From JAJTFW01 sp046160245 (lineage in GTDB: Bacteria; Bacteroidota; Bacteroidia; AKYH767-A; OLB10), in the NCBI GenBank assembly GCA_046160245.1, contig JBJXGU010000230.1, positions 1-24,532 of the forward strand: DNA of 24,532 nt, read 5' to 3'. The translations under genes and the position numbers were made by a program. The notes beneath the pieces were generated by a model. It searched no databases. It was not told where the DNA came from and was given only the letters and a program-made list of their open reading frames with translations. Shown piece by piece: positions 8,149-15,750 of the stretch; position 1 is the first letter of the stretch, and every line of letters starts with the position of its first letter.

Positions 8149-8155
8149 AAGAATT

Positions 8156-8917
8156 ATGAACTTTCTGAAAACCTTAGTATTTGGCTTTGTACTGATAGTA
8201 CTTGTGCCAGCATGTACCCCTCAAAAAAAATTAATTTACATGCAAGGGGATTCTTCGATTTGGAGTGATACAACGTCATTTACTATGTTGCTTTTTCCTG
8301 GAGACATTCTATTGGTACAACTTTTTACGGTAAACCAAGAAGCCTTTCCAGGTATAGCCAATTCATCAGTAACTGCTGAGGGGAATGATACTCGTAATTC
8401 TTATGAAAAAGGATTTGTAGTTGACCAACGTGGAAATTTAACATTACCTTATGTTGGAACTATTCATGTAGCAGGATTGAAGTTAGATGATGCACAGGAT
8501 ACGATTGTCAATCGATTCAAGAAGTTTATTGATGATCCAGTTGTGGTAGTGAAGAAAATCAGTTTTAAAGTATCGGTATTAGGAGAGGTAAACAAGCCAG
8601 GTTTATATTATGTGCCTAATGAACAATTAACATTATTGGAAGCCTTAGCGATGGCTAGTGATTTGAATAATTTTGGAGATAGAACTAAATTGAAAATCTT
8701 ACGTAAAACGCCAAACGGTACTATTGAAATCAACGTGGATTTAACCAAAAAAGAATCGTTCACTGGACAAACGAAGTATATTCATCCAGATGATGTAATT
8801 TATGTCCCACCAACGCGTAAAAAAGCATTCACAGCAGTTTCTCCTGCTGCAGCTATCTTTACTTCGTTATTGACCTCTATGGCCTTAATCATAACGGCAT
8901 ATTTCCGAACCAAATGA
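8156..8917 (+). CDS. Wza-like polysaccharide export outer-membrane lipoprotein
   Basis: A 253-aa lipoprotein of the polysaccharide export (Wza/BexD) family, expected to form the outer-membrane channel for capsule or exopolysaccharide. The N-terminus MNFLKTLVFG ends in a lipobox LVPAC, with Cys20 the likely lipidated residue. A Poly_export-type domain follows (LLFPGDILLVQLFTV, then GFVVDQRGNLTLPYVGTI.VAGL) and an SLBB-type domain (VSVLGEVNKPGLYYVPNEQLTLLEAL). There is a C-terminal hydrophobic helix around 228-248. An upstream extension of the frame (to 8069) would overlap the dehydrogenase gene and bury the lipobox, so the ATG at 8156 is chosen. The gene overlaps the wzc-like gene by 4 nt (ATGA), the typical pairing. 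Confidence 0.9.
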   Translation: MNFLKTLVFGFVLIVLVPACTPQKKLIYMQGDSSIWSDTTSFTMLLFPGDILLVQLFTVNQEAFPGIANSSVTAEGNDTRNSYEKGFVVDQRGNLTLPYVGTIHVAGLKLDDAQDTIVNRFKKFIDDPVVVVKKISFKVSVLGEVNKPGLYYVPNEQLTLLEALAMASDLNNFGDRTKLKILRKTPNGTIEINVDLTKKESFTGQTKYIHPDDVIYVPPTRKKAFTAVSPAAAIFTSLLTSMALIITAYFRTK

Positions 8918-11298
8918 ACTCACTAAAGAAAAAGAATCAACGGGAAGATGAATTTCAAATTCAAAATGTGTTTCGTGATATATTACGAAAGTGGCATTAT
9001 TTTTTGATTGCAGGAATTTTATTTACAGGTCTTGGACTGCTCTATGTGAAGATTACATTGCCCGTTTATCAGGCTTCTTCAAGTATTTTGATTGATGATG
9101 AAAATTCTTCTCCCTCGAATGTTTCCGATCTGCTTTCAAGTGATTTGTTTGGTACCAATTTAAATTTGCCAACTGAAATTGGTATTCTTCGATCTCGTAC
9201 AGTGATGATAGAAACCATCAAAAGATTGAATTTGGAAGTTCAATATTGGTCTACCACTTCTTTTCCTTCACAACCGTTGTATCCTAAATCTCCAATAAAA
9301 GTTGAAATAGATACCTTTATAAGAGAATATAGAGACTTGCCATTTAGTGTGACTATTCTAGATGCCAACACTTTTAATTTAGAGGTTGATTACGATGGCG
9401 ATAAACTGCCTGCATTTTATTTAAATAAAAATTTCACTTTTGGACAGCAAATTAAAACCGATCATTTTAGTTTTAATGTCCAAAAAGGCAATATAGTTCA
9501 GCCAGTGATTGGAGAGTCTTATGAATTTAATGTGCGTTCTTCCAATAAATTGGTAGCAGAGCTATTGGAAAATTTTATTGCTGAACCATTAGATAAAGAA
9601 GCAAATATTGTTTGGTTAACTTATTTAGATGTTATTCCTGTTAGAGCTTTAGATATCTTGAATGAGATTGGAAAGGTTTATATTGATTTAGACATTCAGG
9701 ATAAAGCTGAAGTGGCTTCTCTAACGTTGAAGTTCGTAGATGAACAATTGAATAATACCGGCTCTATGCTTAGTACCAATGAGCAAGAGATGCAAGCTTT
9801 TAAGGAAAAAAATAAGACTGTAGATTTAAGTGAAGAGTCGAAAGCGGTACTGCAAAAATTAAATGTATTGGACCTCGATCGAGTTAAGAATAATATTGAA
9901 ATTACTTCATTGCAAAACCTTTACAAATACATTACTTCCAATGATGATATCACTAATTTGGCTCCTACAAGTCTTGGAATTCCGGATCCGTTGTTGATCG
10001 AATTAATTACAAATTTACAAGCGTTACAAGCGAAAAGAAAAAGCGTTTCATTTGGAGTAAAGAACGATGCACCTGCAGTAAAAGTGTTGGACCAACAAAT
10101 TTCTGAGAATCGTTCTTCTTTAATTGAAAATGTTAAATCGATTCAAAAGCGATTAAAAGTCACTTACGATGCTTTAAATATACAATTAGAGAAATACGAA
10201 GAAAGCATTAAGCAAGTTCCAGAGATGGAACGTGAGTTGTTAAGTATTAAACGAAATTTTGAAGTCAACCAAAATATTTACACCTACCTTCTTCAAAAGA
10301 AAGCTGAGACAAGTATTGCTAAGGCTACAGCGGTATCGGATAATAAAATATTGGATTCATCAGCATTAACCGATGAGCCCGTAGAGCCCAATAAAAAAAT
10401 TATTATTGTAATGATTTTATTTTTGACCTTAATCATTCCTACAATAATTGTTACAGTAAAAAATTTACTTCGTGGTACCGTATTAAATCGTGATGATATT
10501 GGTATTTATACTGAAGTTCCTGTAATTGGAGTAGTAGGTCATTCGGGTGAGGATTTTAATTTAGTCGTTTCAAATCGACCAAAATCTGCAATAGCAGAAG
10601 CATTTAGAGCGATAAGAACCAATTTACAATACTATGGTCAAAGTGATGGATGCAAAACGATATTAATTACATCTTCCGTTGGAGGGGAAGGAAAATCTTT
10701 TATCACTTTGAATTTGGCGGGTATCATTGCCATGCAGCAACAAAAAGTAGTTGTATTGGGATTGGATTTACGAAAACCTAAATTATTCAGTGACTTTGGT
10801 TGGAAGAATGATATGGGCGCATCAAATTATTTAGTCGGTGCAAATTCTATAGACCAAGTTATTCGCAAAACGGATAATCCTTTTTTGGATATTATCATTT
10901 CCGGTCCTATGCCACCTAACCCAGCGGAATTACTCTCGAAACCTTTGATGGGGGAGATGTTGGCTGAATTGAAAAAACGATATGATTTCATTGTTATAGA
11001 TACTCCACCCATCGGAGTTGTTTCTGATGCTTTTATTTTATTGAATCAATCAGATGTAAATTTATATGTTGTTCGACAAGGTTATTCAAGATTAGAATTT
11101 TTGAAAACACTGGATGATTTATTTACAGAAGGAAAGATTCCGAATGTTTCTATCGTATTAAACGATTCCGATTTTTCAACAGGTTCCGGTTATGGACATC
11201 ATTATGGATATCTAGACGGAAATGCTGGATACTATGACGAGAAAGAAGAAGCCAAAGCAAAGAAGAGAGCGGGGTGGAGGAGATGGATGCCGTTTTAA
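8914..11298 (+). CDS. Wzc-like polysaccharide co-polymerase with C-terminal BY-type tyrosine kinase
   Basis: A 794-aa inner-membrane protein that sets chain length and drives export with the Wza-like partner encoded just upstream. Residues about 28-52 are the first membrane helix within a Wzz domain. A long periplasmic part with coiled-coil character follows, and a second helix lies near 494-519. The cytoplasmic kinase carries Walker A SSVGGEGKS (about 587-595), an A' motif VVVLGLDLRKPK in which the usual first Asp of the A' motif is replaced (LGLD rather than IDAD), and Walker B FIVIDTPP (about 693-700). The C-terminal tail has a tyrosine cluster (GYGHHYGYLDG, then GYYDE), the expected autophosphorylation sites. 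No Wzx, Wzy or glycosyltransferase gene follows; the pair stands alone here. Confidence 0.93.
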   Translation: MNSLKKKNQREDEFQIQNVFRDILRKWHYFLIAGILFTGLGLLYVKITLPVYQASSSILIDDENSSPSNVSDLLSSDLFGTNLNLPTEIGILRSRTVMIETIKRLNLEVQYWSTTSFPSQPLYPKSPIKVEIDTFIREYRDLPFSVTILDANTFNLEVDYDGDKLPAFYLNKNFTFGQQIKTDHFSFNVQKGNIVQPVIGESYEFNVRSSNKLVAELLENFIAEPLDKEANIVWLTYLDVIPVRALDILNEIGKVYIDLDIQDKAEVASLTLKFVDEQLNNTGSMLSTNEQEMQAFKEKNKTVDLSEESKAVLQKLNVLDLDRVKNNIEITSLQNLYKYITSNDDITNLAPTSLGIPDPLLIELITNLQALQAKRKSVSFGVKNDAPAVKVLDQQISENRSSLIENVKSIQKRLKVTYDALNIQLEKYEESIKQVPEMERELLSIKRNFEVNQNIYTYLLQKKAETSIAKATAVSDNKILDSSALTDEPVEPNKKIIIVMILFLTLIIPTIIVTVKNLLRGTVLNRDDIGIYTEVPVIGVVGHSGEDFNLVVSNRPKSAIAEAFRAIRTNLQYYGQSDGCKTILITSSVGGEGKSFITLNLAGIIAMQQQKVVVLGLDLRKPKLFSDFGWKNDMGASNYLVGANSIDQVIRKTDNPFLDIIISGPMPPNPAELLSKPLMGEMLAELKKRYDFIVIDTPPIGVVSDAFILLNQSDVNLYVVRQGYSRLEFLKTLDDLFTEGKIPNVSIVLNDSDFSTGSGYGHHYGYLDGNAGYYDEKEEAKAKKRAGWRRWMPF

Positions 11299-11300
11299 GG

Positions 11301-11480
11301 AATTGGCAAGTTGGTGGATTGGTGAATTGCTGCGCTCAGAAGTCTGTGCAACGCACTGTACTTCTGTGGTGTCGCGAGGCTTCGCGATGATGAATTGGCA
11401 AATTGGTGTGTGAGATAATAGGATATTCAGTGTGAAATCAAACCATTTTCAAATCTTCAAATTGATACATCTTCAAATTA
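11301..11480. repeat. Intergenic palindromic and low-complexity repeats between wzc and murF
   Basis: The 179-nt convergent gap is almost all repeat. 11301-11330 has degenerate TTGGTGAATTGG-like units, echoed at 11391-11407. CAGAAGT (11337-11343) and ACTTCTG (11360-11366) form a hairpin with a 16-nt loop. TCGCGA-GGCT-TCGCGA spans 11372-11387. 11448-11478 has TTCAAATCTTCAAATT-type units common in Bacteroidetes intergenic DNA. Bases 11313-11330 and 11340-11377 recur on the far side of murF (12842-12859 and 12916-12953, the latter with one mismatch in 38). No gene is supported here. Confidence 0.8.
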
Positions 11481-12770
11481 AAAAGCTTCCAACAATTTCT
11501 CCATCTGTGATCCTCTCGAGCCTTTAATTAAGATACTTCCAGAAGTAGGTTTATTTTCTTTCAACCATTCCATACATTGCTGTGAGGATTCAAAATGCAG
11601 GCTCTTGATTTTTTTTGAAGGAGCTTCGAATAACTTTCCTACTAAAAGTAAGGTCGCTTCAGATAATTCTGCTGCTTCTTCCGCCACTTTTAAATGTTCA
11701 TCGGCCGATGCATTCCCTAACTCCAACATTTCTCCTAAAGCCACAATCTTACTTCCACTAAAATGTTTTTTGAAATTATCTAAAGCAGCTTTCATGCTAC
11801 TTGGATTCGCATTGTATGCATCTTGTACAATAGTCAGTTGATCTTTCTTGATAATTTGTGATCGTTGATTATCGGGAATATAATTTTCAATGGCTTCTTT
11901 AATGTCGAATGGGTCTACACCAAAATGCGCACCAATGGCAACTGCACACATGATATTTTGGAAGTTGTAATCGCCAGTGAATTTAGTTTTTATATTTAAT
12001 TCAAAAGGATGTGTAATTTCCACTTCCAAATTAGTAGTCAAACTTGGTACAATTCCACCTCGGTATTGCGCTTGCGTGCTTTCTCCATAGGTAACAATGC
12101 TATCGTATCCGCGTAGTTGTTCACGCAGTATGGTATTGTCGAGATGAACAAAGATGAGTCCTCCAGCACTTCGTAAATAATCATACATCTCACCTTTACC
12201 TTTCTTCACACCTTCTATACCACCAAACCCTTCGAGGTGTGCCTTTCCAATGTTGGTGATCAATCCATAATCAGGTTGCGCAATTTGACAGAGTTCAGCA
12301 ATTTCTTTTTGATGATTAGCGCCCATTTCCACAATGGCGAAATCGTGTTCGTCGCTCAACCGCAACAACGTCAAGGGTACACCAATATGATTATTCAAAT
12401 TTCCGATCGTAGCAATCGCTTCAAAATCTTTTTTCAAAACAGCATGACATAATTCCTTCGTCGTTGTTTTTCCATTGCTGCCAGTGATGGCGAGCACATG
12501 TATATCGAGCACTTGTCGGTGATAGGTTGCCAAATCCTGTAAGCTCTTCAAAACATTTTCAACACGTAGGAGTCGAGGATCATCACCTACGTTCTCGTCC
12601 ACAACAGCATAAGATGCTCCATTCTCCAAAGCCTGCATAGCAAACAAATTCCCATTGTAACTAGGACCTTTCAACGCAAAGAAAATACATTCCAAAGGAA
12701 GGTTGCGCGTATCGGTAGATACCAATTGACTCTCGAGAAAATATTTATAAAGTTGCTCTGTGTTCACCAT
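11478..12770 (-). CDS. murF: UDP-N-acetylmuramoyl-tripeptide--D-alanyl-D-alanine ligase MurF
   Basis: Adds D-Ala-D-Ala to the UDP-MurNAc-tripeptide, the last cytoplasmic step in making the peptidoglycan precursor. At 430 aa it has the three Mur ligase domains: an N-terminal substrate-binding part with DTRNLPLECIFFALKG, the central ATPase with ITGSNGKTTTKE (residues 95-106) and MGANHQKEIAELCQIAQPD, and a C-terminal part with QDAYNANPSSM and ILIKGSRGSQMEKLL. The DAYNANP and KGSRG motifs separate MurF from MurC, MurD and MurE. It is a single-gene unit flanked by repeats, not in a division/cell-wall cluster. Just upstream of the ATG lies TATTTTCG (12782-12775, minus), 4 nt away, a near match to the -7 element that suggests a very short leader. 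Confidence 0.96.
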   Translation of the reverse strand: MVNTEQLYKYFLESQLVSTDTRNLPLECIFFALKGPSYNGNLFAMQALENGASYAVVDENVGDDPRLLRVENVLKSLQDLATYHRQVLDIHVLAITGSNGKTTTKELCHAVLKKDFEAIATIGNLNNHIGVPLTLLRLSDEHDFAIVEMGANHQKEIAELCQIAQPDYGLITNIGKAHLEGFGGIEGVKKGKGEMYDYLRSAGGLIFVHLDNTILREQLRGYDSIVTYGESTQAQYRGGIVPSLTTNLEVEITHPFELNIKTKFTGDYNFQNIMCAVAIGAHFGVDPFDIKEAIENYIPDNQRSQIIKKDQLTIVQDAYNANPSSMKAALDNFKKHFSGSKIVALGEMLELGNASADEHLKVAEEAAELSEATLLLVGKLFEAPSKKIKSLHFESSQQCMEWLKENKPTSGSILIKGSRGSQMEKLLEAF

Positions 12771-12835
12771 CCCACGAAAATAGGAAAAAGCGCTGCGAAT
12801 GGAAAATGTTTTAAGAATAATGTTTACAGCTCCGG

Positions 12836-12965
12836 AAAATTGGTGGATTGGTGAATTGCTTCGCCCTGCAGTTGTAGCGTAGTGGAATACTGCAGGGGTA
12901 AATTGCTATGCTGAAAAGTCTGTGCAACGCACTGTACTTCTGAGGTGTCGCGAAGCCTCGCAATT
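12836..12965. repeat. Second copy of the murF-flanking repeat, with an inserted 34-nt hairpin
   Basis: It repeats 11313-11330 (at 12842-12859) and 11340-11377 (at 12916-12953) in the same orientation. Between the two shared blocks lies an extra hairpin: CCCTGCAGT (12864-12872), a 16-nt loop, and ACTGCAGGG (12889-12897). The 4-nt centre of the TCGCGA palindrome reads AGCC here against GGCT in the other copy, its exact reverse complement. Confidence 0.8.
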
Positions 12966-13165
12966 GTAAATTTATGATCCCGATAGCCCTTTAGGGAGTT
13001 GGATGGGTAATTCTTCAGCCCATAAATTTCGCAAAAGTTTCGCATTTCGTGCCTGCCTGCCGAAGCTTTAGCTTAGGTAGGTTAATTCGCATTTCGCATC
13101 TTTCGCGTATGCGTATATCTGCGTTTTCGTAATTCGTACATTCGTATCGATTCGTAATTCGTAAC
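12966..13165. repeat. REP-like hairpins and degenerate TTCG(C/T) repeats upstream of murF
   Basis: Part of the 457-nt gap between murF and groEL. TCCCGATAGC (12978-12987) matches half of a hairpin found inside the TPR gene at 16987-17004. CCTGCCGAAGC (13056-13066) and GCTTAGGTAGG (13071-13081) form a hairpin with a TTTA loop, one G-A mismatch and one G-T wobble. 13027-13050 and 13084-13165 hold many short units of the forms TTTCGCA, ATTCGTA and TATGCG. Short open frames across this stretch consist of these repeats and are not genes. Confidence 0.7.
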
Positions 13166-13170
13166 CTTCC

Positions 13171-13205
13171 AAAAAAAAGAGCCGCTCTAATCGGAGCAGC
13201 TCTCT
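13171..13205 (-). terminator. Rho-independent terminator of groEL
   Basis: On the minus strand AGAGCTGCTC (13203-13194) pairs with GAGCGGCTCT (13188-13179) with one internal mismatch and a loop of 5 nt. A run of eight T follows (13178-13171). It lies about 25 nt past the groEL stop codon. Confidence 0.88.
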
Positions 13206-13227
13206 ATACATTCTTTGGAATTTAATT

Positions 13228-14859
13228 TTAGTACATACCGTCCATTCCACCACCTGGCATTTGTGGCATTGAAGGTTTGTCTTCTTTAATGTCGCTTAAT
13301 ACACACTCTGTAGTTAACAACATCGCAGCGATAGAAGCAGCGTTCTCTAAAGCAACACGTGTTACTTTAGTAGGATCAATAACTCCAGCTTTCAACATGT
13401 TTTCGTACACATCAGTACGAGCATTGTAACCGAAGTCATCTTTTCCTTCGCGTACTTTTTGTACAACGATAGATCCTTCCATTCCTGCATTCGAAACGAT
13501 TTGACGAAGCGGCTCTTCTAAAGCACGTTTCACGATGCTGATACCTGTAGTCTCATCATCATTGGTTCCTTTCATTTTCTCTAATGCAGCAATAGCACGG
13601 ATGTAAGCAACTCCACCTCCTGGTACTATTCCTTCTTCCACCGCAGCACGTGTAGCATGTAATGCATCGTCAACACGATCTTTCTTCTCTTTCATCTCCA
13701 CTTCAGTAGCAGCACCTACATAAAGAACAGCAACACCACCGGCTAATTTAGCTAAGCGCTCTTGTAATTTTTCTTTATCGTAATCGCTAGTTGTCGTTTC
13801 AATTTGTGCTTTGATTTGATTCACGCGTGCAGTGATATCTTTCTTTTCACCAGCACCATTAACAATCGTTGTATTGTCTTTGTCGATGCTGATTTTTTCA
13901 GCAGAACCTAACATCGTTAAGTCAGCAGCATCTAATTTGAATCCACGCTCTTCGCTGATCACAGTTCCACCAGTAAGAATTGCGATATCTTCCATCATCG
14001 CTTTACGACGATCACCAAATCCTGGAGCTTTCACTGCAGCAATTTTTAATGATCCACGTAATTTATTTACAACTAATGTTGCTAATGCTTCTCCGTCTAC
14101 ATCTTCAGCGATAATCAACATTGGACGACCTGATTGAACAACTTTCTCCAACACCGGTAACAATTCTTTCATGTTACTGATTTTTTTGTCGTAAAGTAAA
14201 ATGTATGGGCTTTCTAAAACAGATTCCATTTTATCAGCGTTCGTTACGAAGTACGGACTGATGTATCCACGATCGAATTGCATACCTTCTACTACAGTCA
14301 CTGTAGTTTCAGTTCCTTTCGCTTCTTCAACAGTAATAACACCTTCTTTCTTCACTTTCTCCATCGCTTGTGCAATCAACTTTCCAATTTCGCTATCGTT
14401 GTTAGCAGAGATGGTGGCTACTTGCTCAATTTTCTGAATGTCGTCACCAACACTCTTGCTCATTTTTTTCAGGCTATCTACAACAGCTAAAACGGCTTTG
14501 TCGATACCACGTTTTAAATCCATTGGATTTGCACCCGCAGCAACGTTTTTCAACCCAGCAGTAACAATAGCTTGTGCTAAAACTGTTGCAGTAGTCGTTC
14601 CATCACCAGCAACATCGGCTGTTTTTGAAGCTACTTCTTTCAACATTTGAGCGCCCATGTTTTCTACTGGATGCTTTAATTCAATTTCTTTTGCAACCGT
14701 AACACCATCTTTAGTGATACTTGGAGCACCATATTTTTTATCGATAATTACATTACGTCCTTTTGGACCCAATGTCACCTTCACTGCATTAGCTAATGCG
14801 TCAACACCACGCTTCAAAGCATCACGTGCTTCTAGGTTAAAAGAGATTTCTTTTGCCAT
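13228..14859 (-). CDS. groL: Chaperonin GroEL (Cpn60)
   Basis: The 60-kDa subunit of the double-ring chaperonin that folds proteins with ATP and GroES. The 543-aa length is typical. Visible are TLGPKGRNVIIDKKYGAP near the start, the nucleotide-binding VAGDGTTTATVLAQAI (about 85-100), the apical-domain PGFGDRRKAM, VGAATEVEMKEKKDRVDDA, VEEGIVPGGGVAYI, and the C-terminal Gly/Met-rich end (MPGGGMDGMY). Codon use appears strongly biased, as expected for a highly expressed gene. It follows groES after 43 nt and has its own strong terminator. A single groESL pair is present in the window. Confidence 0.99.
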   Translation of the reverse strand: MAKEISFNLEARDALKRGVDALANAVKVTLGPKGRNVIIDKKYGAPSITKDGVTVAKEIELKHPVENMGAQMLKEVASKTADVAGDGTTTATVLAQAIVTAGLKNVAAGANPMDLKRGIDKAVLAVVDSLKKMSKSVGDDIQKIEQVATISANNDSEIGKLIAQAMEKVKKEGVITVEEAKGTETTVTVVEGMQFDRGYISPYFVTNADKMESVLESPYILLYDKKISNMKELLPVLEKVVQSGRPMLIIAEDVDGEALATLVVNKLRGSLKIAAVKAPGFGDRRKAMMEDIAILTGGTVISEERGFKLDAADLTMLGSAEKISIDKDNTTIVNGAGEKKDITARVNQIKAQIETTTSDYDKEKLQERLAKLAGGVAVLYVGAATEVEMKEKKDRVDDALHATRAAVEEGIVPGGGVAYIRAIAALEKMKGTNDDETTGISIVKRALEEPLRQIVSNAGMEGSIVVQKVREGKDDFGYNARTDVYENMLKAGVIDPTKVTRVALENAASIAAMLLTTECVLSDIKEDKPSMPQMPGGGMDGMY

Positions 14860-14902
14860 AATTATTTTAGTTTTTTTTGATTTTAAAGGTTGAGTGATTC
14901 AA

Positions 14903-15181
14903 TTAAATAATTGCGAAAATGTCGGATTCGCGCATGATTAAAAATTCCTTTCCGTCTACACTAATTTCGGTTCCTGCATACTTTCCGTATAAAACGGTGT
15001 CGCCTACTTTTACGGTTATCGGCTCGTCTTTTTTACCTTCTCCTACAGCAACTACAGTTCCTTTTTGAGGCTTTTCTTTTGCGGTGTCAGGGATAATAAG
15101 TCCGCTAGCGGTTTTCTCTTCAGCTGGTGATACTTCAACGATCACGCGGTCTGCTAATGGTTTGATGCTTACTTTGCTCAT
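14903..15181 (-). CDS. groS: Co-chaperonin GroES (Cpn10)
   Basis: A 92-aa co-chaperonin that caps the GroEL ring as a heptamer. The start KPLADRVIVE, the mobile-loop region EEKTASGLIIPDTAKEKPQ with the hydrophobic IIP tripeptide that contacts GroEL, VAVGEGKKDE, VGDTVLYGKYAGTEI and the end LIMRESDIFAII are all typical. It is first in the groES-groEL operon. The 182-nt gap upstream (to secG) holds two large inverted repeats that may regulate it or end the secG transcript. No CIRCE element (TTAGCACTC-N9-GAGTGCTAA) is present, so HrcA-type control is not supported. Confidence 0.98.
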   Translation of the reverse strand: MSKVSIKPLADRVIVEVSPAEEKTASGLIIPDTAKEKPQKGTVVAVGEGKKDEPITVKVGDTVLYGKYAGTEISVDGKEFLIMRESDIFAII

Positions 15182-15281
15182 TTTTCTTGAGTTTATTTAA
15201 GGATTTGTTAAATGAATTATTGAAGGGATTTTCTCCCTGTAAAATAACTAACAGCAATTGTGCCACGAGGCTTTAAACCAA

Positions 15282-15325
15282 AAATGCTGTCAATTCTTCC
15301 TAGTATAGGTCAATTGACAGCATTT
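15282..15325 (-). promoter_or_regulatory. Perfect 14-bp inverted repeat between secG and groES
   Basis: AAATGCTGTCAATT (15282-15295) and AATTGACAGCATTT (15312-15325) are exact inverted repeats with a 16-nt spacer. On the minus strand the stem is followed by two more T (five T in all), so it could be a weak terminator after secG. The stem is AT-rich and lies about 100 nt before groES, so an operator or leader hairpin is equally possible. Confidence 0.5.
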
Positions 15326-15327
15326 CT

Positions 15328-15354
15328 CTGACAAATTGTTGGACAACCTGTCAG
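15328..15354 (-). promoter_or_regulatory. 27-nt two-part palindrome with CTGACA/TGTCAG ends upstream of groESL
   Basis: Outer arms CTGACA (15328-15333) and TGTCAG (15349-15354) enclose inner arms TTGT (15336-15339) and ACAA (15343-15346). All are symmetric about 15341. The same outer arms with a 3-nt spacer lie upstream of miaB (21087-21101). It starts 9 nt past the secG stop, next to the larger inverted repeat. Confidence 0.45.
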
Positions 15355-15363
15355 TGGAATATT

Positions 15364-15741
15364 TTATGGAGCTGGAGTAGCACTTGGCTGACTACCTGCA
15401 GGAGCTGGTTGTGCAGCGGGTTGTGCCGGTTGCCCTGCAGGTTGTGCAGCTGGAGCTTGTGCAGCAGGAACATTTTGAATCTGATCTTCAATGATCGATG
15501 CATTGTTTGTACCTGTATTTCTTGGAATAACGAAATTACCAATGATGGCTAAAACTAACATGGTGATGGCAAATCCCCAAGTCAATTTCTCAAGGAAATC
15601 GGTGGTCTTGCGCACGCCCATAATTTGGTTAGAAGCAGCAAAGCCGGAAGATAAACCTCCGCCTTTAGAGTTTTGTACTAAAATAACGATTCCTAGTAGG
15701 AAGCTAACAATAATAATGAGGACAAGTACGAGTGTGAACAT
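15364..15741 (-). CDS. secG: Preprotein translocase subunit SecG
   Basis: A small inner-membrane subunit of the SecYEG channel that aids SecA-driven export. The 125-aa protein has two membrane helices (about residues 2-23 and 54-73). Between them lies the conserved cytoplasmic loop with QNSKGGGLSSGFA, then GVRKTTDFLEKLTW. The C-terminal 45 residues are Ala/Gln/Pro-rich low-complexity sequence (PAAQAPAAQPAGQPAQPAAQ), common in Bacteroidetes SecG. It begins 9 nt after the TPR-protein gene and closes the five-gene miaB operon. Confidence 0.94.
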   Translation of the reverse strand: MFTLVLVLIIIVSFLLGIVILVQNSKGGGLSSGFAASNQIMGVRKTTDFLEKLTWGFAITMLVLAIIGNFVIPRNTGTNNASIIEDQIQNVPAAQAPAAQPAGQPAQPAAQPAPAGSQPSATPAP

Positions 15742-15750
15742 GGTTTAAGC

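Noticed and set aside
8069..8155. Upstream extension of the wza-like gene
   Set aside because: It overlaps the dehydrogenase gene and would place the lipoprotein signal 29 residues inside the protein.
11222..11413. 63-codon plus-strand frame overlapping the end of the wzc-like gene
   Set aside because: It is an out-of-frame read of the kinase tail followed by the intergenic hairpin repeat.
11301..12965. Composite transposon or IS flanking murF
   Set aside because: The flanking repeats contain no transposase and no target-site duplications; murF is an ordinary core gene.
12824..13253. Two small minus-strand open frames (73 and 61 codons) upstream of murF and at the end of groEL
   Set aside because: They are made of intergenic repeats and the groEL terminator, with no protein-like features.
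13832..14893. Several long plus-strand frames opposite groEL
   Set aside because: They are antisense shadows caused by strong codon bias in groEL.
15182..15363. CIRCE element controlling groESL
   Set aside because: The consensus TTAGCACTC-N9-GAGTGCTAA is not present; the inverted repeats here are different.
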